Source: CAUSKK01 sp963532425 (GTDB lineage: Bacteria > Pseudomonadota > Gammaproteobacteria > Cardiobacteriales > Cardiobacteriaceae). Taken from it: a stretch of DNA of 64,000 nucleotides. Location of the stretch: the NCBI GenBank assembly GCA_963532425.1, contig CAUSKK010000005.1, forward strand, positions 1-64,000, read 5' to 3'. A program made the position numbers and the translations under genes. A model generated the notes under the pieces. That model had not been told where the DNA came from and searched no databases. It saw nothing but the letters and a program-made list of their open reading frames with translations. Below, one piece after another: positions 18,568 to 27,250 of this stretch (its first letter is position 1; each line of letters starts with the position of its first letter).

Positions 18568-19983
18568 ATGAATTCAACCTACGACGTCATCGTTATCGGC
18601 GGCGGCCCCGGCGGCTATGTGGCCGCCCTGCGCTGTGCCCAGCTCGGTTTCAAAACCGCCTGCGTCGAGGCCGCGCCCACCCTGGGCGGCACCTGCCTCA
18701 ACGTCGGCTGTATCCCCTCCAAGGCCCTGCTGGAAAGCACCGGCCTCTATGAAAAGGCCCAGCATGAATTCGCCAGCCACGGCATCGGCGCCAGCGGCCT
18801 GAAACTGGACGTGGCCGCCATGATGGCCCGCAAGGACGGCGTGGTCAGCCAGCTCACCGGCGGCATCGCCCAGCTCTTCGCCGCCAACGGCATCGACTGG
18901 GTCAAGGGCCGGGGCCAGCTCCAGGCCGGCCGCCGGGTGGAGGTGAGCAGCGCCGACGGCAGTAAAACGACGCTGAGCGCCAGCCGGGCCGTGATTCTGG
19001 CCGTCGGTTCGGTGCCGGTGGACATTCCGGTGGCCCCCCAGGACGGCAAGCACATCATCAGTTCCACCGAGGCCCTCAGCCTGGAGAAAACGCCGAAGCG
19101 CCTGGGCGTCATCGGCGCCGGGGTGATTGGTCTGGAGCTGGGCACGGTCTGGCGCGCCGCCGGGGCCGAGGTCATCATTCTGGAGGCCACCGACAGCCTG
19201 CTACCGATGGCCGACCGCCAGCTGGCCCGGGAGGCGGAAAAAATCCTGAAGAAACAGGGGCTGGATATTCGGCTGGGCGCCAAGGTTAGCGCCGCCACGG
19301 TCAAGAAAAACGTCGTTCTCGTCAGCTATGAGGACAAAAACGGCAGCCAGACTTTGGAGGTGGATAAATTGCTGGTGGCCGTGGGCCGCAAGCCGAACAC
19401 CGCCGGGGTGCTGGGCGCCGGCCTGGCCGTACAGCTGGACAATCGCGGTTTCATTGCGGTGGATGAGCACTGTGCCACCGCCGAAGCCGGCGTCTATGCC
19501 ATCGGCGACTGTGTGCGCGGCGCCATGCTCGCCCACAAGGCCAGCGAGGAGGGCGTGATGGTGGCGGAAATCATCGCCGGCCAGGCCGGCCATGTGCGCT
19601 ATGACCTGATTCCTTCCATTATCTATACCCACCCGGAAATGGCCTGGGTCGGCAAGAGCGAGGAGGCGCTGCAGGCCGAGGGCATCGCCTACAAAAAGGG
19701 CGATTTCCCCTTCGCCGCCAACGGCCGGGCCAAGGCCATGAATGCCGCCAGTGGCTTTGTCAAAATCCTGGCCGACGCCGAAACCGACGAGATTCTCGGC
19801 GTCCACCTCATCGGCCCCAACGCCTCGGAGCTGCTGCATGAGCTGGTGGTGGCCATGGAGTTCTACGCCGCCAGCGAGGACATCGCCCGCATCATGCACG
19901 CCCACCCCACCCTGGCCGAAGCGGTCCACGAGGCGGCCCTGGCCGTGGACAATCGGGCCCTGCACAAGGTCAATAAAAAATAG
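18568..19983 (+). CDS. lpd: Dihydrolipoyl dehydrogenase (E3)
   Basis: A 471-residue FAD flavoprotein that reoxidises the dihydrolipoyl arm of 2-oxoglutarate (and often pyruvate) dehydrogenase and reduces NAD. It shows the FAD motif VIGGGPGGYVAA (about 9-20), the redox-active pair in GGTCLNVGCIPSK (Cys43 and Cys48), the NAD-binding GAGVIGLELG near 188 and the catalytic HAHPTLAE near the end. The start at 18568 follows AGAGGAAGC; a longer upstream frame is only a shadow of the preceding gene. Confidence 0.97.
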   Translation: MNSTYDVIVIGGGPGGYVAALRCAQLGFKTACVEAAPTLGGTCLNVGCIPSKALLESTGLYEKAQHEFASHGIGASGLKLDVAAMMARKDGVVSQLTGGIAQLFAANGIDWVKGRGQLQAGRRVEVSSADGSKTTLSASRAVILAVGSVPVDIPVAPQDGKHIISSTEALSLEKTPKRLGVIGAGVIGLELGTVWRAAGAEVIILEATDSLLPMADRQLAREAEKILKKQGLDIRLGAKVSAATVKKNVVLVSYEDKNGSQTLEVDKLLVAVGRKPNTAGVLGAGLAVQLDNRGFIAVDEHCATAEAGVYAIGDCVRGAMLAHKASEEGVMVAEIIAGQAGHVRYDLIPSIIYTHPEMAWVGKSEEALQAEGIAYKKGDFPFAANGRAKAMNAASGFVKILADAETDEILGVHLIGPNASELLHELVVAMEFYAASEDIARIMHAHPTLAEAVHEAALAVDNRALHKVNKK

Positions 19984-19993
19984 GCCCACCGCC

Positions 19994-20021
19994 AAAACCC
20001 CAACTTCGGTTGGGGTTTTTT
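19994..20021 (+). terminator. Rho-independent terminator of lpd
   Basis: AAAACCCCAA, loop CTTCGG, TTGGGG and six T, ten bases after the lpd stop. Confidence 0.92.
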
Positions 20022-20082
20022 CTTGGGAGCGCTAGCGCGCAGCGAGCACCGCAGGGGCGCAGCACCCCCCCATTCCGGGCAC

Positions 20083-20117
20083 AAAAAAACCGTGGCGGGG
20101 CGAACCCCACCACGGCC
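20083..20117 (-). terminator. Terminator of the entericidin-like gene
   Basis: On the minus strand CCGTGGTGGGG, loop TTCG and CCCCGCCACGG are followed by seven T, directly after the small lipoprotein gene. Confidence 0.88.
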
Positions 20118-20127
20118 TGGCCTTGGC

Positions 20128-20265
20128 CTAGCGGGCGGCGCGGTTGGCGGCCCCCTCCAGAGAGGAGCCGGCCTTCTGCACATCCCGACCCACGCCCTGG
20201 ACGGTGTTGCAGCCAGAGAGCAGGAGCAGAGCGCTGAGACCCAGCGCGGTCAGTAGTTTTTGCAT
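20128..20265 (-). CDS. Entericidin-like small lipoprotein
   Basis: A 45-residue lipoprotein. The signal peptide with lipobox LLLLSGC ends at Cys19, and the short mature part NTVQGVGRDVQKAGSSLEGAA matches the entericidin EcnA/EcnB family of small membrane-associated lipoproteins. GGGAA lies 8 bases before ATG and a strong terminator follows, so it is a complete one-gene unit. No partner antidote-type gene is seen next to it. Confidence 0.88.
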   Translation of the reverse strand: MQKLLTALGLSALLLLSGCNTVQGVGRDVQKAGSSLEGAANRAAR

Positions 20266-20363
20266 GGTTTAATTCCCGATAATTTAAGGTTAAGCGGCGA
20301 CCCGGGCGGAACCCCGGCCGGCGAACGGCGTTCGCAACGGAAATTCTACGATAGTGAGGAAAT

Positions 20364-21392
20364 ATGACCCCAATAAATTTGGCCCTGACCGGCTATGGCT
20401 ACGGTGCCAAGGTCTTTCACCTGCCCTTCTGGCGCGCCGACGAGCGCTTCCGTCTCGTCAAAATCCACAGCCGCAGCGCCAGTGAACCGCCGCCGGGCTT
20501 CCCCGGCACCGAGCTGGTGCGCGATTTCGACGCGCTGCTGACTCCGGGAATCGACGCCATCGTCATCACCACCCCTAACCCCAGCCACGCCGAACTCACC
20601 CGCCGGGCCCTGCAGGCCGGCAAGCATGTGGTCGTTGAAAAGCCTCTCTGTGCTAGTCGGGCCGAGGGCGAAGCGCTCTATGCCCTGGCCGCCGCAAAAA
20701 ACCGGCTGCTGGCCGTCTACCACAATCGCCGCTGGGACAGTGGCCCGCTGACCCTGGCCGCCCTGCTGGCTACGGGCTGCCTCGGCACGCCGGTGGACGT
20801 CTTTCTGCGCCTGGAACGCTACGCCGCCGGCCTCAATGCCAAGCGCTGGAAGGAAACCGGCGAACCGGGCGTGGGCCTGCTCTACGATTTGGGCCCGCAT
20901 CTGCTCGACATGGCTCTGCAGCTGTTCGGCCGGCCCCAGAGTCTGGCCGCCGATGTGCGCCGGCAGCACCCGGGCGCGGTCAGCGATGACAATTTCACCG
21001 TCAATCTCTACTACGCCAACGGCCTGAAAATCGTCCTCGGCGCCAGCAAATACGCCCGGGAACCGGCGCCGTTTCTGGTCTGCCACGGCACGGCGGCTTC
21101 CTATGTGAAGGCCCAGCCGGACAATCAGGAGGGGCTGCTGGCCGCCGGGGTGCTGCCCCGGGGCGACTGGAACCGGGAACGGCCGCGCGACTGGGGCCTG
21201 CTCCACGACGAGCACGGCCGCCAGCCCCTCGCCAGCGTGCCCGGCCACTATGGCGCCTTCTACGCCAATTTCTACGAGGCCCTCCAGGGCCGGGCGCCAC
21301 TGGCGGTGCAGAAAGCAGAGGTGCTGGCGGTGCTGGAACTGCTGGAACTGAGCGGGGCCAGCGCCGAACAGGGCCGCCGGCTGCCGGTCTAG
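20364..21392 (+). CDS. Gfo/Idh/MocA family NAD(P)-dependent oxidoreductase
   Basis: A 342-residue cytosolic protein with an N-terminal Rossmann fold (LTGYGYGAKVFHLPF, about 8-22) and the family signature EKPLCAS (about 93-99) containing the catalytic lysine. The second domain carries LYDLGPHLLD (about 173-182), whose His is typical of the active site. Its nearest general type is the YdgJ/YvaA-like branch, from the head motif, but the substrate is unknown. GTGAGGAAAT precedes the ATG. A Sel1 gene follows after five bases and is probably co-transcribed. Confidence 0.88.
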   Translation: MTPINLALTGYGYGAKVFHLPFWRADERFRLVKIHSRSASEPPPGFPGTELVRDFDALLTPGIDAIVITTPNPSHAELTRRALQAGKHVVVEKPLCASRAEGEALYALAAAKNRLLAVYHNRRWDSGPLTLAALLATGCLGTPVDVFLRLERYAAGLNAKRWKETGEPGVGLLYDLGPHLLDMALQLFGRPQSLAADVRRQHPGAVSDDNFTVNLYYANGLKIVLGASKYAREPAPFLVCHGTAASYVKAQPDNQEGLLAAGVLPRGDWNRERPRDWGLLHDEHGRQPLASVPGHYGAFYANFYEALQGRAPLAVQKAEVLAVLELLELSGASAEQGRRLPV

Positions 21393-21397
21393 CCGCC

Positions 21398-22075
21398 ATG
21401 AAAGCAATCCCACTGTTAGCCCTGCTGTGCGCCGGCGCCTCGGCCCGGGCCGACGACCGGGCGGCGGGCGCGGCCGTCCGGAGGGTGGCGCTCTGGGCCG
21501 AGGCCGAACGGGCCTTCCTCCGGGCCCATTACCAGCGGGCCCGGGAACTCTACCAGCGGCTGGCCGCCCGGGGCGAGCGGGGCGCGCTGCTGCGGCTGGG
21601 CAGCCTGTACCGGGTCGGCGAGGGCGTCGCCGAGGACTACGCCACCGCCCGCTATTACTACGAAAGGGCCCTCGCCGCCGGTGAGACCAACGCCCATTGG
21701 CCCCTGGGCGAGCTCTACGCCGAGGGTGGCCCCGGTCTGGCCCAGAGTTACACCGCCGCCAGGGCCTACTATGAACAGCTGGCCGCTGCTGGCAACGGCG
21801 AGGGCTACCGGCTCATCGGCGACCTCTACCGCACCGGCGGCCCCGGCCTCGAACGGGACTATGGCCGCGCCCGGGACTGGTACGAAAGGGCCATTGCCGC
21901 CGGCGACCGCAGCGGCCATTTGCTGCTGGGCGAGCTCTACGAACGGGGCGGCCCCGGCCTCGACAGGAATGGGGCCGAGGCCTGCCGCCACTACCGCCAG
22001 TTTCAATGGACGGCGGGCATCCAACGCACCTGCCGCTTCGATTCCTCCCCTTCCGGAGCTAAACCTGAACCCTAG
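21398..22075 (+). CDS. Secreted Sel1-repeat protein
   Basis: A 225-residue protein with a signal peptide (MKAIPLLALLCAGASARA) and about five Sel1 modules (ARYYYERALAAGE, GGPGLAQSYTAARAYYEQ and so on) from residue 45 to 200. The mature protein should be periplasmic and act as a binding scaffold. It starts five bases after the oxidoreductase and its 3-prime end overlaps the next Sel1 frame. It is related to the Sel1 gene at 453-1133. Partner unknown. Confidence 0.85.
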   Translation: MKAIPLLALLCAGASARADDRAAGAAVRRVALWAEAERAFLRAHYQRARELYQRLAARGERGALLRLGSLYRVGEGVAEDYATARYYYERALAAGETNAHWPLGELYAEGGPGLAQSYTAARAYYEQLAAAGNGEGYRLIGDLYRTGGPGLERDYGRARDWYERAIAAGDRSGHLLLGELYERGGPGLDRNGAEACRHYRQFQWTAGIQRTCRFDSSPSGAKPEP

Positions 22076-22685
22076 TTGTTTTAGTCCGCTGCTGCTGCTG
22101 GCCGGGGCGCCGGCGCGGCTCTATTCCCATCCCGCCAACGCCGAGGCCGCCACCCGGTGGACGACGGCCGAACGCCAGCGCCAGGCCCAGAACTGGCCGG
22201 CGGCCCGGGCGGGCTATGCACAGCTCGTCGCCCTTGGTCTGGGGGTTGGCTGGCGCGGTCTCGGTCTGCTCTGGGAGCTGGGCGACCCCGAGCGGGATTG
22301 GGCCCGGGCCCGGGATTGCTATGAACGGGCCCGCGCCGCCGGCAACGATTGCGGCCACTGGCTCATCGGCAATCTCCATCGACGCGGCGGGCCGGGCCTT
22401 ATTCAGGACGGCAACGAGGCCCGGCGCTGGTACGAACGGGGACTGGCCGCCGGCCACGGCGACAACGGCTTTTTCCTCGGCCTCCTTTATGAGGCGGGCG
22501 GGCCGGGGCTGCTGGCGGACTGGGCCCGGGCCCGGGATAGCTATGCGGCCTATGCCGCCGGCGGCGGGGCTCCGGAAATCTACGGTTACATCGCCGCCCT
22601 CTATGAACAGGGCGGGCCGAACCTGCCCCGGGATTTAGACCGGGCCCGCTACTACCGCCGCCGCGCCGCCGGGCTGATGTCCTAG
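22065..22685 (+). CDS. Second Sel1-repeat protein, start codon uncertain
   Basis: An open frame of about 206 residues with Sel1 modules (WARARDCYERARAAGN, GGPGLIQDGNEARRWYERG, GGPGLLADWARARDSY). No ATG or GTG suits. The best start is CTG at 22065, with GGAG 6 bases upstream, which yields a plausible signal peptide (NPSCFSPLLLLAGAPARLYS). It overlaps the previous gene by 11 bases in another frame. Alternatively it is the tail of a larger gene whose start was lost by frameshift. The protein-coding nature is clear; the start is not. Confidence 0.6.
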   Translation: MNPSCFSPLLLLAGAPARLYSHPANAEAATRWTTAERQRQAQNWPAARAGYAQLVALGLGVGWRGLGLLWELGDPERDWARARDCYERARAAGNDCGHWLIGNLHRRGGPGLIQDGNEARRWYERGLAAGHGDNGFFLGLLYEAGGPGLLADWARARDSYAAYAAGGGAPEIYGYIAALYEQGGPNLPRDLDRARYYRRRAAGLMS

Positions 22686-24966
22686 GGCAGCGCTTCGTTC
22701 CCCGAAGTCTTTTTCTAGGGAAGCGCTTCCTCTCTAGCCGCCCTCGCCAATGAAGCGCTTCCCCTCTGACCAATTAAACGAAGCGCTTCCGGCCCGGGCG
22801 GCGGTGGTGGTAAAGATGACAGCGCCGTGGCAAGCAGCTTGGCCGACCGAAGCGCTTTGCTCTGGAAAGCTGAGCAAAGCAGCGGGTGGTCTGTTGAAAC
22901 GCTTCGTTCTTGGCGGCGGCAAAACAACGAAGCGCTTGGGCTTATTTCCACCTCGGCCCGGTACTGGAAAGCAGCGTTCCCAACCGAAGCGCTTCGGTAG
23001 GAACAAAGCCAGCAGACCGAAGCGCTTCCCTTCTTGCCATTGCGACCGGCAAAGCGCTGTCGGCTCTGACCTCCAATCACCCACGGGCCACTAAAAGGGG
23101 AAGCGCTTCCCCTTGGTCGGTCAGACGAAAAATTCCCTATTGCTCACATTCCTTCCGGCTGGGCTTTCTTCCCAACCGAAGCCCTTCGTTTATTTCCGCT
23201 CCGGCCCACCGGCTGAAAGCCATCGTTCCCAGCGAAGCGCTTTGATAAAAAAGGGTGTCCAAAACCAAGCGCCTAACAACCGGCAGCCGGTGGAAGCGCT
23301 TCGTTCCCAGAAGGTTAGAAATGGCGAATGGCAGAGGGAAGCGCTTCCAGCTTAGCAATCAAAAGGGAGCGCTTTCTTTGATTTAGTCGTCTAGTCGGCC
23401 AATGAATCTTTAGGCCAGAACCAAAGCGCTGCGGTAGAAATAAAACACCCGGGGCGAAGCGCTTCGTTCTATTTCCACCCATCGCCCGGCATTAGAAAGA
23501 CAAGAAAACCGGCAGTTGGACAGCTGAAGCACTTTACTTCCGGCGGCCGTAATCCCAAGAGAAGCGCTTCCGGCCCGGGCGGCGGTGGTGGTAAAGATGG
23601 CCGCGCTGTGGCAAGCAGCTTGGCCGACCGAAGCGCTTTGCTCTGGGAGCTGAGTAATGCAGTGGGTGGCCCGTTGAAGCGCTTCGTTCTTGGCAGCGGC
23701 AAAACAACGAAGCGCTTGGGTTTATTTCCACCTCGGCCCGGTACTGGAAACCAGCGTTCCCAACCGAAGCGCTTCCCCCCTCGGGAAAGGGCCCATTTAA
23801 TTAGGGAAGCACTTCGGCAGGAATAAAGCCAGCAGACCGAAGCGCTTCCTTTCTTACCATTGCGACCGGCGAAGCGCTGCCGGCTCTGGCCCTAAATTAC
23901 CCACAGGTCCCCAAAAGGGGAGCACTTCGTTCTGCTGGCCTAGCAAGGGCGAAGCGCTTCGGTCGGGTTGGGGCAGAGTTACGGACTCTGAAAGGCCGAA
24001 GTCATCTAACGGCTGGCAAAGGGGAGCGCTTCGCCGGGAATGGGTCATTCAGACCGAAGCGCTTCCGGTCGAGAGAATTTTTCCCAGCGAAGCGCTTCGG
24101 TTTGGGATTTTAGATTCCTAGTGGCCGGCAAAACGAAGCGCTTCGTTGGGTTCGGTTGTCCGGTTGGTTAATGAATCCCTAGACCTGAATCGAAGCGCTT
24201 CACCCGTTGGCTGCTTTCCCCGGAGCCTTTTTCAGCCAAGCACTTCGGTGGAAACGAGCGGCTCGGGGCGAAGCGCTTCAATCTGACGGGCGGGAAACTA
24301 AGGAAGCGCTTGGGTCAAGAGGGTCATTCTGGGGAAGCGCTTCGCTCTGGAAAGGCTGGGAAAAGGCAGTGGTCGGGTGGTCGAAGCGCTTCCGGCTCGG
24401 GCGGTAGTGATAAAGATGGCAGCACCGTGGCAAGCAGCTTGGCCGACCGAAGCGCTTCCTGTAGAAGCGCTTCGGAAATTTAGGCAGGGGTTAGGGATTG
24501 GAGAAGCCAGAGAAAGGGGAGCGCTTCGTTTTTGATGAACGGGGCAAAAGAAAAAGCGGGCTGAGGGGAAGCGCTTCCCCCGGAAGCGCCCAGTGAGGCC
24601 AACGGCCAACATCGAAACGAAGCGCAGCGAAGTAGCAAGCGACGTAGTCGTGCAGCCAACGAAGCGAAGCGGAGTAGCGAGCCACGCAGTGGCGCAGCAA
24701 CCGCTTCGGAAATTTAGGCAGGGGTCGGGATAGGGATTAGAGAACCCGGAGAGAAGGAAGCGCTTCCCTCCGCCTGGGTTGCGCTGCCGTTTGGAGCTTC
24801 CGGGCGAAGCGCTTCGCTCAGGTTAGGGCCGAGTTACGGACTGTGAAAGGCCGAAGTCATCTAACGGCTGGCAAGGGGGAGTGCTTGGTTTGGGGAAGTC
24901 TTGGTTGGAATGAGGCGCTTCGTTCTGCTGCCCCAGCGGTGGCGAAGCGCTTCCTGGTTGGGCTCG
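22686..24966. repeat. Large gene-free field of GAAGCGCTTC palindromes and nested duplications
   Basis: About 2.3 kb with no supportable gene and some fifty palindrome copies, many with one changed base (GAAGCACTTC, GAAGCGCTTT, GGAGCGCTTC). Larger blocks recur: about 22782-23120 is repeated at 23566-23940 with small gaps; a 75-base part recurs at 24383-24455; about 23967-24030 recurs at 24820-24890; and a segment beginning GAAATTTAGGCAGGGG occurs at about 24474 and 24709. The field appears to grow by copying of segments that carry several palindromes. Confidence 0.9.
24614..24712. repeat. Degenerate short-period GC repeat
   Basis: A run built from near repeats of GCGAAGC, GTAGCGAGC and CACGCAGTGGCGCAGC. 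A related element in the other orientation occurs at 52482-52548 and 52722-52788 (TTGCTGCGCCACGGCGTGG and onward), and a weaker one at 20036-20070. It resembles a REP-type dispersed element; function unknown. Confidence 0.55.
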
Positions 24967-24970
24967 GCGA

Positions 24971-25408
24971 CTACTCGCAGTGCAGCATTTTGTCCTTCAG
25001 GCCGTGGTCGCCGTCGGTTTCCAGGTCGCTGATGCGGCAGCGGCCGCCGGCACAATTAACGGTGTAGTCAATGTCCACCCGGCCGTATTGCTCAAAGCTG
25101 GCGCGGATTTTGCCGTTGCGCAGGGCCCGCACCTCCACCTTCACGTCGGTGATGGGGTCCTGGCTTTCCCAGACCGGGTCGGCGTCGATGCAGATGGAGT
25201 CCGTGCTTTCATGGAAGCGGGCCTCGGCGGCGAAGGCTTCCTTGAGGCTCCTGTCGGCGTATTTCACCAGAATCTCGCCGCCGTTGCCGCTGCGCGCCTC
25301 TTCGTAGAGCTTTCGTACCAGCGCGATTTCTTCCGGGTGTTTCTGGTCGTCGTTGGGGCTGGCCCCCAGGGGCGGGGCCAGCAGCAGTAGCAGGAAGAAA
25401 CGGCTCAT
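24971..25408 (-). CDS. Secreted protein of unknown function, paralogue of the next gene
   Basis: A 145-residue protein with a signal peptide (MSRFFLLLLLAPPLGA) and a mature domain of about 128 residues. Conserved with its neighbour are a Leu-Tyr-rich first helix (LVRKLYEEARSG), ICIDADPVWESQDP (about 71-84) and the pair of cysteines in VNCAGGRCRISDL. The layout resembles DUF3828-type periplasmic proteins, but this is a weak judgement. ATG overlaps the stop of 25405-25857 by four bases, so the pair is one operon. No function can be assigned. Confidence 0.75.
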   Translation of the reverse strand: MSRFFLLLLLAPPLGASPNDDQKHPEEIALVRKLYEEARSGNGGEILVKYADRSLKEAFAAEARFHESTDSICIDADPVWESQDPITDVKVEVRALRNGKIRASFEQYGRVDIDYTVNCAGGRCRISDLETDGDHGLKDKMLHCE

Positions 25409-25857
25409 CGCACGGGTTCCGGAGGGGGCGGATTGGCGCAGGCCTGCAGCAGGGCCTTGACGCTCTGGCCCCCGTTCTTAATGTCGCCGAGCTGGCAGAT
25501 GCCGCCGCTGCAGTGGACGAGGAAATCCACCTGCACCCGCTTTTTATACTGGCGGAAGCTGGCCCGCACCCAGCCCTTTTTCAGCGGCTTCACCTGCACC
25601 TTGGCGCCGATTTGCGGGTCCTGGCTGTCCCAGAGCGGGTCATAGTCCAGGCAAACGAAGCCCTCGTCGCTGACGCGGTTGTTAATATCCAGGGCCCGTT
25701 GCAGCTGGGCGTCGCCGTGGCGGCGCAGAATGTCCAGCACCGCATCGCCGGCCCGGGCGGCCCGGTAGATTTCCTGGACCAGCGCCACCGGCGTGCTGGT
25801 GTTCTGGGCCCGGGCCAGTCCGGCCAGCAGCAGGGTTAAGGCTAAGATTTTCTTCAT
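25405..25857 (-). CDS. Secreted protein of unknown function, paralogue of the previous gene
   Basis: A 150-residue protein with a signal peptide (MKKILALTLLLAGLARA). The mature part shares with its neighbour VQEIYRAARAG, VCLDYDPLWDSQDP and VHCSGGICQLGDI, so they arose by duplication. The paired cysteines could form a disulphide in the periplasm. It begins 14 bases after the efeB stop, so it may be read with the efe operon; a role in iron uptake is possible but unsupported. Confidence 0.75.
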   Translation of the reverse strand: MKKILALTLLLAGLARAQNTSTPVALVQEIYRAARAGDAVLDILRRHGDAQLQRALDINNRVSDEGFVCLDYDPLWDSQDPQIGAKVQVKPLKKGWVRASFRQYKKRVQVDFLVHCSGGICQLGDIKNGGQSVKALLQACANPPPPEPVR

Positions 25858-25871
25858 GATTTTTCTCCCGA

Positions 25872-27185
25872 TTAGATGGCCCCGGCGGCCGCCAGCAGGC
25901 TCTGGCCGAGGAATTGGCCCCGTTCCACCCCGGGCAGAATGAAGAAATAGCCGCCGCCGAAGGGCTGGATGTACTCCTCCAGTGGCTCGAAATCCAGCAG
26001 CTTCTGCACGTAGATGAAGCCGTCGTCCAGATTGGCCTGGTAGCAGATGAAAATCAGGCCCACGTCCAGCTGGCCGGTGCGGGCCAGGCCGCGCGAATAG
26101 TCATAGGGCCGGCGCAGCAGCTGGTGCTTGCGCAGGAATTCCGGCGTGCGCGGATTGGCCAGGCGCATGTGGCTGTCCTTGGGAATGACCTGGCCCTCGG
26201 GGTCCTTCTCAAAGTGCGGGTTGTCGTGCTCGCCGCTGCCGCCCAGCGGGGCGCCGCTGTATTTTTCCCGGCCGAAAATCTGTTCCTGCTCCTGCAGCGG
26301 CGTGCGGTCCCAGAACTCGACGAAGTGGCGAATGATGCGAATGGCCTGGTAGCTGCCGTTTTTGGCCCAGGCCGGTTCGTCCAGACTGTTTTCGGCGACG
26401 CCGGTCCACAGCACCTGATTGGCCACCTCGGCCTTGCTCACGTCCGGATTGCCGGAGCCATCGCGGAAGCCGAAGAGGTTGCGGGCGGCGGTGCCGGGCT
26501 CGGTTTTCGGCAGGAAGCCATCGATGCTCCAGCGCACCACCGCCAGCGGCGTCAGGTTCTTAATCAGGTCGCGCAGGGCGTTCTGGCAGGTTTCCGGGGT
26601 GAAGGCGCAGAACTGAATGGACAGGTCGCCGTCGCACCAGTCCTGATTGAGCTTGTCGTTGGGGAAGCGCTTGTACTCCTGCAGGTGTTTGGGCTTATGG
26701 GCGGCCAGGCCGAAGCGCTCGTCAAACAGGCTGTCGCCGACGCCCACGGTGATGGTGAGGCCGTCCGGCTGCAGGGTTTTGCCGAGCAGGCCGCTGCCGG
26801 CCGGGGGCAGTTTTTTACTCGGCGGGTCCACCAGTTCGCCGCCCCGGGTGAGCAGCTCGATGCGGCTGGTGAGAATGCGGAACAGCTGTTCCAGTTCCTT
26901 CACCGTCTTGGCGCTGACGTCGAAGGCGGCGGTGATGCCGAACTGCTGGTGCGGCGTAACGATGCCGGCCTGGTGCGGGCCGTAGCAGTCGTAGGACTGG
27001 CGGCTGTGCTGCTGGCTGGCCGCCTCGGCCTCGGCCCGGCCCGCCGCCCGACCTTTTTCATAGGCGCTGGGCTGGAAGGCCATGCCGCCGACGCCCACGC
27101 CGGCGACGCCGGCCAGACTCAGCTTGAGAAAATCCCGGCGCCGGGACGGGGTTTCGGGAAGGGTTTTTTTGTCGTTGTCGTCCAT
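25872..27185 (-). CDS. efeB: Deferrochelatase/DyP-type peroxidase EfeB
   Basis: A 437-residue periplasmic haem peroxidase with a twin-arginine signal (SRRRDFLKLSLAG, residues 14-26). The DyP signature is FGFRDGSGNPD (about 240-250), with the Asp-Arg pair of the distal haem pocket; the usual form is GFKDGTANP. HxxE-like residues and a later conserved Arg follow. In the Efe system it oxidises ferrous iron or extracts iron from haem for import through EfeU. It is the third gene of efeUOB, 65 bases after efeO, with a palindrome copy in the gap. Confidence 0.93.
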   Translation of the reverse strand: MDDNDKKTLPETPSRRRDFLKLSLAGVAGVGVGGMAFQPSAYEKGRAAGRAEAEAASQQHSRQSYDCYGPHQAGIVTPHQQFGITAAFDVSAKTVKELEQLFRILTSRIELLTRGGELVDPPSKKLPPAGSGLLGKTLQPDGLTITVGVGDSLFDERFGLAAHKPKHLQEYKRFPNDKLNQDWCDGDLSIQFCAFTPETCQNALRDLIKNLTPLAVVRWSIDGFLPKTEPGTAARNLFGFRDGSGNPDVSKAEVANQVLWTGVAENSLDEPAWAKNGSYQAIRIIRHFVEFWDRTPLQEQEQIFGREKYSGAPLGGSGEHDNPHFEKDPEGQVIPKDSHMRLANPRTPEFLRKHQLLRRPYDYSRGLARTGQLDVGLIFICYQANLDDGFIYVQKLLDFEPLEEYIQPFGGGYFFILPGVERGQFLGQSLLAAAGAI

Positions 27186-27250
27186 GGGAACTCCTGGTTA
27201 CTAAGAAAAAAGCGCTCCCCGGGGGAAGCGCTTCCTTGGGTCGGGGCCGC

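Noticed and set aside
20023..20256. Plus-strand frames across the entericidin region
   Set aside because: The minus-strand lipoprotein with ribosome binding site, lipobox and terminator explains the region better.
22686..24966. CRISPR-like array
   Set aside because: The repeated unit is only 10 bases, palindromic, often mutated, and the spacing is irregular. There are no cas genes.
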